The notes beneath the pieces were generated by a model that ran no database searches, was not told the origin of the DNA, and saw nothing but the letters and a program-made list of their open reading frames with translations. A DNA stretch of 8,399 nucleotides from Ruminiclostridium sp. Lineage in GTDB: Bacteria > Bacillota_A > Clostridia > Oscillospirales > Ruminococcaceae. Below, piece by piece: positions 1 to 5,089 of this stretch (position 1 is the first letter of the stretch; each line of letters begins with the position of its first letter). The translations under genes were made by a program, and so were the position numbers. Where the stretch lies: contig JAFZOA010000569.1 in the NCBI GenBank assembly GCA_017550775.1, positions 1 to 8,399 on the forward strand, written 5' to 3'.

Positions 1-7
1 AAACGGA

Positions 8-39
8 AAAAGCCGGAGCTTTCCGAAGCCCCGGCTTTT
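8..39 (-). terminator. Rho-independent terminator of the hsp20 gene
   Basis: The 9-bp arms AAAAGCCGG (8-16) and CCGGCTTTT (31-39) pair perfectly. After one A/C mismatch the stem continues with GCTT/AAGC around a TCCG loop. Read on the minus strand, the hairpin begins 7 bases after the Hsp20 stop codon and ends in a T-run (TTTTTCCGTTT). The arms also give A and T tracts on the other strand, so it could stop transcription arriving from the left as well. Confidence 0.87.
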
Positions 40-45
40 CACTGT

Positions 46-501
46 TTATGCTATTGAGATATATTTGTTCGACTGGATCTGCTTTCCGGGTTCTGTCTTC
101 GGAACTTCGAGCTTCAGCACACCGTTCTCGAATTTTGCCTTGACATCTTCCTGAGTTACGGAATCTCCGACATAGAAGCTTCTTGACATTGCACCGGAAT
201 AGCGTTCCTGACGGATAAGCTTTCCTTTCTTATCCTTTTCGTCCTTGTCGAGACCCTTTTCGGCGCTGACTGTCAGATAGCCGTCCTCAAGCTGCACCTT
301 GATCTGCTCCTTCTTGAAGCCCGGCAGGTCGATATCCGCTTCAAAGTGGTCATCGTGTTCGTGAACATCGGTCTTCATTATCTTTGAAGCCTTTTTGCCG
401 TAAAGCTTCTTGTCGAGGTTTTCGATATCCGCAAATCTCGGAAAGTCGAAGTCCATAAAATCATCGAATAAGTTTTCACCAAAAATTGTAGGCAGTAACA
501 T
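46..501 (-). CDS. Small heat-shock protein, Hsp20/alpha-crystallin family
   Basis: A 151-aa ATP-independent holdase chaperone of the cytosol that binds unfolding proteins during stress and passes them to DnaK/ClpB-type machines (family knowledge). The N-terminal arm (about 1-42) is rich in Phe and Asp, as is usual for bacterial Hsp20. The alpha-crystallin domain spans about 43-136 with the LPGF motif at 59-62 and the family signature ENGVLKLEVPK near 125-135 (G127-V128-L129). The C-terminal tail carries an I-S-I motif (148-150), the conserved I-x-I oligomerisation motif. Length is normal for the family. The ATG at 501 is supported by an AAGGAGG site (510-516) at 8-nt spacing. The gene is monocistronic, with its own promoter, CIRCE operator and terminator. 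It points away from the conjugation operon and is probably ancestral chromosomal sequence. The family call is very secure; a specific gene name (hsp18 or similar) is not. Confidence 0.95.
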   Translation of the reverse strand: MLLPTIFGENLFDDFMDFDFPRFADIENLDKKLYGKKASKIMKTDVHEHDDHFEADIDLPGFKKEQIKVQLEDGYLTVSAEKGLDKDEKDKKGKLIRQERYSGAMSRSFYVGDSVTQEDVKAKFENGVLKLEVPKTEPGKQIQSNKYISIA

Positions 502-647
502 AGGTCATTCCTCCTTCATACTCATCAACATTATTGCCTCGGGAGCCATTAAGCTCCTAATGTTACTGAGCAGAGGCACGGAGGGTTCGGATATGAGCTG
601 TACATTTGTTCGGATCCGTTCTCATATCGTCTCTGTTCCTTTGTTCG
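502..647 (-). promoter_or_regulatory. Structured 5' leader of hsp20 (candidate RNA thermometer)
   Basis: The leader between the predicted start of transcription (about 647) and the ATG is about 146 nt. Stem-loop 1 pairs 590-597 with 621-628 (GATATGAG/CTCATATC), with the palindrome CGGATCCG (611-618) in its loop. Stem-loop 2 pairs 521-533 with 558-570 over 13 positions (one G-A mismatch, one G-U) and encloses a second helix, GGAGC 542-546 with GCTCC 553-557. Stem-loop 2 ends only 4 nt from the Shine-Dalgarno site (510-516). A CCCTCC stretch in the RNA (plus-strand 580-585) could pair with the GGAGG of that site. The helices are seen directly; thermal control is inference. Confidence 0.5.
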
Positions 648-653
648 ATTTAT

Positions 654-681
654 ATTATAGCACAATTTTTAGCACTGTCAA
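654..681 (-). promoter_or_regulatory. SigA-type promoter of hsp20
   Basis: On the minus strand a perfect TTGACA (676-681) is followed after 16 bases by a perfect TATAAT (654-659). Transcription should start near 647. The -35 box lies inside the CIRCE operator, so bound repressor would directly block RNA polymerase. Confidence 0.9.
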
Positions 682-695
682 TAGGAGAGTGCTAA
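669..695. promoter_or_regulatory. CIRCE operator (HrcA binding site)
   Basis: TTAGCACTG (669-677), a 9-base spacer (678-686) and GAGTGCTAA (687-695) match the CIRCE consensus TTAGCACTC-N9-GAGTGCTAA at 17 of 18 arm positions; only the last base of the left arm differs. It overlaps the -35 box and part of the spacer of the hsp20 promoter. In Firmicutes CIRCE is bound by the repressor HrcA, whose activity depends on GroEL (established knowledge). HrcA itself is not in this window. Confidence 0.95.
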
Positions 696-708
696 TTTTC
701 TTAAACTT

Positions 709-736
709 TTCACAATTGTCACCCAAACATCATATT
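709..736 (+). promoter_or_regulatory. Weak candidate promoter for the conjugation operon
   Basis: TTCACA (709-714; 5 of 6 matches to the -35 consensus) and CATATT (731-736; 4 of 6 to the -10) are separated by 16 bases. Transcription would start near 743, just before the inverted repeat. This is the best pair seen on the plus strand, but AT-rich intergenic DNA gives such matches by chance, and the operon may have lost its original promoter. Confidence 0.22.
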
Positions 737-747
737 TCCGGCGAGTA

Positions 748-781
748 GTGAGGTGAGAAATGTATCTTACATATCACTCAC
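748..781. repeat. Imperfect inverted repeat before the conjugation operon
   Basis: GTGAG (748-752) pairs with CTCAC (777-781). After a bulged G, TGA pairs with TCA, and an inner ATGTA/TACAT helix closes on a 3-base TCT loop. As RNA it forms a hairpin ending directly at the GGAAGGAGG at 782-790. As DNA it could be an operator. Both readings are inference; the symmetry is seen directly. Confidence 0.45.
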
Positions 782-851
782 GGAAGGAGGCATTTCTATC
801 AAGAAATCAAGTGGCTTTCTTTAGGGAAAGTAAGCAGGAAGGAGGTCAGCA

Positions 852-1328
852 TTGCAGGAAAGAAACGCCGAGAAAATGATCTCGCTTTCAGTACGGGCGA
901 CGAAAATGTCTGCAAATGTGCTGAAATCCGCGATAAGACGTTTTCTGACGGCTCAGAAGAATAAGACACCGAAGGTTTACAAGGGTAAGCAGTCGGTGAA
1001 ACATCTTGCAAAAGGTGGCGAAAAGCTAACAAACATCGAGATAACCGATCAGAACATTAAATCCTTTTCCCGTGTGGCTCGGAAATACGGTATTGATTAT
1101 TCACTCCGCAAGGACAAATCAGAGGATCCGCCCCGGTATTTCGTCTTTTTCAAGGCGAAGGATACCGATACGATGACAGCGGCTTTCAAAGAGTTCCTCG
1201 GAAAAGAGATGAATAAGGATAAAAAGCCGTCTATTCGAGAGAAGCTCCGCAAGCTCGTCAAAGAGGTCGCGGACAAGAACAAGGAGCGTACACGCGAAAA
1301 GAACAGGAACAGAGAGGCAGAACGGTAA
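852..1328 (+). CDS. pcfB: PcfB family protein (DUF3801), conjugation accessory protein
   Basis: A 158-aa basic, probably cytosolic protein of the family named after PcfB of enterococcal plasmid pCF10, where it works with the coupling protein PcfC to bring relaxosome components to the secretion channel (family knowledge). It shows the usual family layout. An N-terminal helical part begins MQER and continues through SVRATKMSANVLKSAIRRFL (13-32). The conserved core follows, with NIEITDQNIKSFSRVARKYG (61-80), GIDYSLRKDKS (80-90) and YFVFFKAKDTDTMTAAFKEF (96-115). The lysine/arginine-rich tail is probably a coiled or disordered nucleic-acid- or partner-binding arm. The start is TTG at 852, supported by AAGGAGGT (839-846) and by the family's usual MQE start; stop codons lie just upstream in frame. 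Its TAA shares one base with the next gene's ATG, which suggests translational coupling to virD4. Length is typical, with no sign of decay. Confidence 0.88.
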   Translation: MQERNAEKMISLSVRATKMSANVLKSAIRRFLTAQKNKTPKVYKGKQSVKHLAKGGEKLTNIEITDQNIKSFSRVARKYGIDYSLRKDKSEDPPRYFVFFKAKDTDTMTAAFKEFLGKEMNKDKKPSIREKLRKLVKEVADKNKERTREKNRNREAER

Positions 1329-3133
1329 TGACATTCAAGTTCGACAAGAAAAAGGTCACGAAAGTTCTGCCCTTTGTGATGATCGGGTACTTCGCAAACA
1401 AGCTGGCGCAGGCGTTCACCACAGCAGGCGGCAGCGATGCCGGCGAGATAATCACCAACGGATTGAAGAATATCGCACAGGTATTTCACAATCCGCTTCC
1501 GAGTTTTGCTCCGATAGACTTGCTCGTCGGAGTTGCGGGAGCCTTGTTAATCAAGCTGTTTATCTATGTTAAAGGCAAGAACGCAAAGAAATACCGTAAG
1601 GGCTGTGAATACGGCTCAGCGCGGTGGGGTACGTCGGCTGACATTAAGCCGTATATGGCACAGAAGTTCGAGGATAACGTTATTCTGACCGAAACGGAGC
1701 GCCTGACAATGGAAGGTCGCCCCGCGGCGGGTCCGAAGTACGCGAGAAACAAGAACATTCTCGTTGTCGGTGGTTCCGGCAGCGGAAAGACAAGGTTTTT
1801 TGTAAAACCGAATCTGCTTCAAATGCACAGTTCGTATGTACTGACTGACCCTAAAGGAACAGTATTATTGGAAGTCGGAAAGGCTTTGCAGGAAGGCGGC
1901 TACAAGATTAAGGTCTTTAACACGATTAACTTCGCAAAGTCTATGCACTACAATCCGCTGGCTTATATCCGCTCGGAGAAAGACATTCTCAAATTGGTGA
2001 ACACGATAATAGCGAATACCAAAGGCGAAGGCAATCAGTCGGGAGAAGATTTTTGGGTCAAGGCTGAAAGGCTTTATTACTGCGCCCTGATAGGCTACAT
2101 TTGGTATGAAGCCCCGGAAGAAGAACAGAACCTCAATACTCTGATCGAGATGATAAATGCGTCGGAGGCTCGTGAGGATGACGAAAACTTTGAGAATCCG
2201 ATAGATGTTCTGTTCAAAGACCTTGAAGAACGCTCTCCTGAACACTTTGCCGTCCGACAGTATAAAAAATACAAGCTCGCCGCCGGCAAGACAGCTAAAT
2301 CCATTCTGATTTCCTGCGGCGCTCGTCTTGCTCCGTTCGACATCAAGGAGCTGCGAGACCTTACGGAATACGATGAAATGGAGCTTGACACGCTCGGCGA
2401 CGAGAAAACGGCGCTGTTCGTTATTATCTCGGATACGGACGATACGTTCAACTTCCTTGTCGCAATAATGTACACTCAACTTTTCAATTTGCTGTGCGAC
2501 AAGGCTGACGATGTTTACGGCGGGAGACTTCCCGTTCACGTTCGTTTTATCCTCGATGAGTTCGCCACTATCGGACAGATACCGAAGTTTGACAAGCTGA
2601 TTGCTACTATCCGAAGCCGTGAAATATCGGCTTCAATTATTTTGCAGGCACAATCGCAGTTAAAGGCTATCTACAAGGACAACGCCGATACGATAGTCGG
2701 AAACTGCGACACAATGCTCTTTCTCGGCGGCAAGGAAAAAGGTACGCTGAAAGAGCTTTCGGAGGTTCTCGGAAAAGAAACGATTGACCTCTACAACACG
2801 GGCGAAAGCCGAGGCAAAGAAGTCTCACATTCGCTCAACTATCAGAAAACGGGCAAAGAGCTTATGAGTATGGACGAATTGAGCGTCTTGGACGGCAGTA
2901 AGTGCATTTTACAGCTCCGAGGCGTGAGACCGTTCCTCTCGAACAAGTACGATCTGACAAAACACCCGAAGTTCGGTTTAACATCGGACTCTGACGAAAA
3001 GAACCTGTTTGATGTGGAGAAGTTCTTGGCTCATAAGCTCAGAGTACAGCCCGAAGACACAGTCGAAGTCTATGACTGTGACGAAACGGAAGAAACAACA
3101 GACAGCAATACGGAAGAAGCCGCTGAACAGTAG
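1328..3133 (+). CDS. virD4: VirD4/TraG-type conjugal coupling protein (T4CP)
   Basis: A 601-aa membrane-anchored ATPase that links the relaxosome to the type IV secretion channel and powers DNA transfer (family knowledge). Two N-terminal hydrophobic segments (about 11-30 and 62-82) place it in the membrane. The cytosolic motor follows, with Walker A GGSGSGKT at 148-155, the family motif DPKG at 174-177, YNPLAYI at 208-214, Walker B FILDE at 407-411 (D410, E411) and the LQAQSQLK motif at 439-446. The C-terminal tail (about 575-601) is strongly acidic, a feature often used by coupling proteins to hold partners. The length suits the CD1115-type VirD4 proteins of clostridial elements. The start ATG overlaps the PcfB stop by one base. 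All nucleotide-binding residues are present, so it should be a functional ATPase. A stem-loop covers its stop codon. Confidence 0.95.
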   Translation: MTFKFDKKKVTKVLPFVMIGYFANKLAQAFTTAGGSDAGEIITNGLKNIAQVFHNPLPSFAPIDLLVGVAGALLIKLFIYVKGKNAKKYRKGCEYGSARWGTSADIKPYMAQKFEDNVILTETERLTMEGRPAAGPKYARNKNILVVGGSGSGKTRFFVKPNLLQMHSSYVLTDPKGTVLLEVGKALQEGGYKIKVFNTINFAKSMHYNPLAYIRSEKDILKLVNTIIANTKGEGNQSGEDFWVKAERLYYCALIGYIWYEAPEEEQNLNTLIEMINASEAREDDENFENPIDVLFKDLEERSPEHFAVRQYKKYKLAAGKTAKSILISCGARLAPFDIKELRDLTEYDEMELDTLGDEKTALFVIISDTDDTFNFLVAIMYTQLFNLLCDKADDVYGGRLPVHVRFILDEFATIGQIPKFDKLIATIRSREISASIILQAQSQLKAIYKDNADTIVGNCDTMLFLGGKEKGTLKELSEVLGKETIDLYNTGESRGKEVSHSLNYQKTGKELMSMDELSVLDGSKCILQLRGVRPFLSNKYDLTKHPKFGLTSDSDEKNLFDVEKFLAHKLRVQPEDTVEVYDCDETEETTDSNTEEAAEQ

Positions 3134-3147
3134 GAGTTCGGCGGCTT
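3117..3147 (+). terminator. Stem-loop over the virD4 stop codon, possible attenuator
   Basis: AAGCCGCTGAAC (3117-3128) pairs with GTTCGGCGGCTT (3136-3147) over 12 bp with one T-G wobble. The 7-base loop contains the TAG stop codon (3131-3133). A short T-run (3146-3149) follows. It has the form of an intrinsic terminator with a weak tail, so partial read-through into the Maff2 gene, or an mRNA processing/stability role, is more likely than full termination. Confidence 0.55.
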
Positions 3148-3180
3148 TTATGCTGCAATGATTTATGGAGGAAATGTATT

Positions 3181-3396
3181 ATGGATTTTTTCAACAGCGC
3201 GGTAGATGTTCTTCAGACACTTGTTATTGCCCTCGGCGCAGGTCTTGGCGTTTGGGGTGTCGTCAATATGCTTGAGGGCTACGGTAACGATAACCCCGGC
3301 GCGAAGTCTCAGGGTATCAAGCAGCTTATGGCTGGCGGCGGTGTCGCTCTTATCGGTATCACCCTTGTCCCCCTCCTTTCGGGTCTTTTCGGTTGA
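3181..3396 (+). CDS. Maff2 family small membrane protein
   Basis: A 71-aa hydrophobic protein of the Maff2 family, which is nearly always found between the VirD4 and VirB6-like genes in Firmicute conjugative transposons. Its size and two-span topology resemble VirB2-type pilin subunits, but a pilin role is inference, not established. Two membrane segments (about 8-30 and 49-70) flank the conserved charged loop GNDNPGAKSQGIKQLMAGG (35-53). There is no obvious cleavable signal peptide. The ATG at 3181 follows GGAGG (3167-3171) at 9-nt spacing. Unlike the other genes of this operon, which overlap or nearly touch, it is bounded by intergenic gaps of 47 and 78 nt, each with a strong hairpin. This fits separate control or a higher transcript level for an abundant subunit. 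Confidence 0.88.
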   Translation: MDFFNSAVDVLQTLVIALGAGLGVWGVVNMLEGYGNDNPGAKSQGIKQLMAGGGVALIGITLVPLLSGLFG

Positions 3397-3402
3397 TCCG
3401 GA

Positions 3403-3447
3403 CGGACAGTCACAAAGCCTGCCGTTCGCGGCAGGCTGACCTGTTCG
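3403..3447 (+). promoter_or_regulatory. Intercistronic hairpin after the Maff2 gene
   Basis: AGCCTGCCG (3416-3424) and CGGCAGGCT (3429-3437) form a perfect 9-bp GC-rich stem on a TTCG loop. An outer helix, CGGACAG (3403-3409) with CTGTTCG (3441-3447), extends it. No T-run follows, so it is a poor terminator. Such hairpins commonly protect the 3' end of an upstream message from exonucleases (inference). Confidence 0.55.
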
Positions 3448-3474
3448 TAAACCCTATATGAAAGGCGGTCTGAT

Positions 3475-4341
3475 ATGGACATTTTTACGCAGATAGGCAA
3501 TGCTATACACGACTTCCTTGTAAACCTCGTCGGAGGCGTATTCATTCAGATATTCAACGAGGCAAACGAACAGACCGGACAGATAGCGGCACAGGTATCA
3601 CTCTCCCCGTCCGAATGGAACAGCGGTATCTTCACGATGATACGGAACCTGTCGAACAATGTCATATTGCCGGTGGCGGGTATGATAATCACCTTTGTCC
3701 TATGCTATGAGCTGATAACGGCAATAACGGAACGAAACAATATGCGCGATGTGGATGTGGACACTTTCATCAAGTACATTTTCAAGGCTTGTGTGGCTGT
3801 GTTCCTGCTCTCGCATACCTTTGACATTGTTCTCGGAATATTCGATGTGTCAAGCTGGGTCGTCAATACGGCTTCAGCTTCAATAACCAACGACACCTAT
3901 GTCGATGTGATCTCGATATACAACAACTTCAAGGGAACTCTTGATGCAATGGACAACGGCAGCCTGCTGTTGCTGTTCCTTGAGGTTTCGATAGTCAGTC
4001 TTGCGGTCAAGGCTATTGCTATTCTTGTAGCCGTGATACTGATAAACCGTATGATCGAGATATATCTGTACTGCTCGGTAGCTCCGATACCGTTTGCAAC
4101 GATAACCAACCGCGAATGGGGCAATATCGGCACGAACTATCTGCGGAGTCTGCTTTCACTGGCGTTCCAAGCGTTCTTTATAATGGTTATCGTCGGTATC
4201 TATTCGGTACTTGTACAGCAGCTCCAATACAGCACAAGCCTTAATGACTTGGTTGTACAGCTCGGTATCTACTCGGTTGTTCTGTGTATGGCATTACTCA
4301 ACACTTCAAATATCTCAAAATCAATATTCAACGCAAGATAA
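3475..4341 (+). CDS. VirB6/TrbL-like multi-span membrane protein of the conjugation channel
   Basis: A 288-aa polytopic protein of the VirB6/TrbL type (CD1107-like family in clostridial elements), which forms the inner-membrane core of the mating channel through which DNA passes. The N-terminal 50 residues look amphipathic. Hydrophobic segments then occur at about 62-83, 103-124, 164-191, 194-210, 228-248 and 260-276. The segment around YLYCSVAPIPFATITNREWG (197-216) resembles the conserved polar loop of this family. The ATG at 3475 follows AAAGGCGG (3461-3468), a moderate ribosome site. It lies 78 nt after the Maff2 gene and 18 nt before the next gene. Length is in the normal range. Assignment rests on topology, gene order and remembered similarity, so the broad class is secure but the exact subfamily is less so. 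Confidence 0.85.
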   Translation: MDIFTQIGNAIHDFLVNLVGGVFIQIFNEANEQTGQIAAQVSLSPSEWNSGIFTMIRNLSNNVILPVAGMIITFVLCYELITAITERNNMRDVDVDTFIKYIFKACVAVFLLSHTFDIVLGIFDVSSWVVNTASASITNDTYVDVISIYNNFKGTLDAMDNGSLLLLFLEVSIVSLAVKAIAILVAVILINRMIEIYLYCSVAPIPFATITNREWGNIGTNYLRSLLSLAFQAFFIMVIVGIYSVLVQQLQYSTSLNDLVVQLGIYSVVLCMALLNTSNISKSIFNAR

Positions 4342-4359
4342 GCGGGAAAGGATGACAAA

Positions 4360-4752
4360 ATGAAGATGAAGACTATCAACAAGTCGCAGGCGGCTGTCTT
4401 AAAGGCGCTTGCGAGAATCAGTATAGACGAGGCTCTCGGCGGTAAGAATTCGGTTTCCTATGAGCTGCTTTCCCCTATCTGCAAGATAGAGATGAGCCTT
4501 GAACTCGGATACAACTTCGGTGCCGGTAAGATCGAGAATATCCCCGCCGCCGATTTCGATGACGCTATCGACTTCCTTTTAGAGTGGGAGCCGTCGGTAA
4601 CGGTCAGAGAGGTATCCGATGAAATAGAGGAAGATTTTGCGGAGTTCCGTTATCGTTACGTTGACGAACTGCCGCCCGACAGCCCCGCTTACAAGCAGAT
4701 GAAGGAGGATTATCTCAATGCCTTATGTTCAGATGCCGAAGGACTTGACTAA
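4360..4752 (+). CDS. Uncharacterised 130-aa acidic protein of the conjugation operon
   Basis: I do not recognise this protein. It has 130 residues, is probably cytosolic (no signal peptide or membrane segment) and is strongly acidic in its C-terminal half, with runs such as SDEIEEDFAEF (85-95). The N-terminus MKMKTINKSQAAVLKALARI is basic and helical, followed by a short glycine-containing region (LGYNFGAGKIENI, about 49-61). The ATG at 4360 has AAAGGA (4346-4352 region) upstream; the ATG at 4366 is an alternative. Its last 35 nt overlap the PrgI gene in another frame, and the PrgI ribosome site lies inside it, which argues that it is translated and coupled. Its place between VirB6-like and PrgI suggests an accessory role in channel assembly or substrate recruitment, but this is guilt by association only. 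Confidence 0.75.
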   Translation: MKMKTINKSQAAVLKALARISIDEALGGKNSVSYELLSPICKIEMSLELGYNFGAGKIENIPAADFDDAIDFLLEWEPSVTVREVSDEIEEDFAEFRYRYVDELPPDSPAYKQMKEDYLNALCSDAEGLD

Positions 4753-5089
4753 GGTCAAGACCAAGGTCGCGTTTAATCTAACAAAAAGGCAGATCATCTG
4801 TTTCGGTCTTGCGGCAGTCTGCGCCGTGCCGACATACTTTCTCACAAGAGAGGCTATCGGCAATATGATGGCAATGCTGCTGCTCATAGTCATTGCAATG
4901 CCGTTCTTCCTGTTCGCTATGTACGAGAAGAACGGCTTGCCCTTTGAGAAGATAGCAAAAGCGGTGATAAAAAGCCGCTTTTTGCGTCCAAGGGTCAGAC
5001 CGTACAAGACCGAAAACGTGTATGAGTATGCCGAAAAGCAGTACGATCTGGAAAAGGAGGTCAAGGCGATAATCAATGAAGATAGATAA
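4718..5089 (+). CDS. prgI: PrgI family protein, VirB3-like channel component
   Basis: A 123-aa small membrane protein of the PrgI family, the Gram-positive counterpart of VirB3, which sits in the membrane beside the VirB4 ATPase (family knowledge). It begins with the typical PKDLTKVKTKVAFNLTKRQ segment (7-25), followed by two membrane spans (about 25-44 and 48-69), the MYEKNGLPFEKI motif (68-79) and a basic cytosolic tail that includes FLRPRVRPYKT (88-98). The ATG at 4718 follows AAGGAGG (4702-4708) at 9-nt spacing, so the 35-nt overlap with the preceding gene is real. Its own 3' end overlaps virB4 by 14 nt, so the two proteins should be made in step. The sequence is complete and looks normal. 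Confidence 0.92.
   Translation: MPYVQMPKDLTKVKTKVAFNLTKRQIICFGLAAVCAVPTYFLTREAIGNMMAMLLLIVIAMPFFLFAMYEKNGLPFEKIAKAVIKSRFLRPRVRPYKTENVYEYAEKQYDLEKEVKAIINEDR

Larger units (their letters stand above)
696..851. other. Intergenic border strip between hsp20 and the conjugation operon
   Basis: This stretch holds an 8-bp palindrome ACAATTGT (712-719), an imperfect inverted repeat (748-781), a strong Shine-Dalgarno-like GGAAGGAGG (782-790) with no ATG, GTG or TTG at useful distance, and the true ribosome site of the next gene. A short open frame reaching back to about 705 ends at TAG 813-815; its last residues would read KKSSGFL. That could be a leader peptide or the tail of a lost upstream gene. 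No match between this strip and the right border (7579-7640) was found by eye, so no att site is claimed. Confidence 0.45.

Noticed and set aside
611..618. Palindrome CGGATCCG as a regulator site
   Set aside because: It is only 8 bp, lies downstream of the hsp20 promoter in the loop of a leader hairpin, and such palindromes arise by chance.
410..748. 112-codon open frame on the plus strand across the hsp20 start and promoter
   Set aside because: It runs antisense over the Hsp20 N-terminus, its promoter and the CIRCE element, has no ribosome site and no recognisable protein features.
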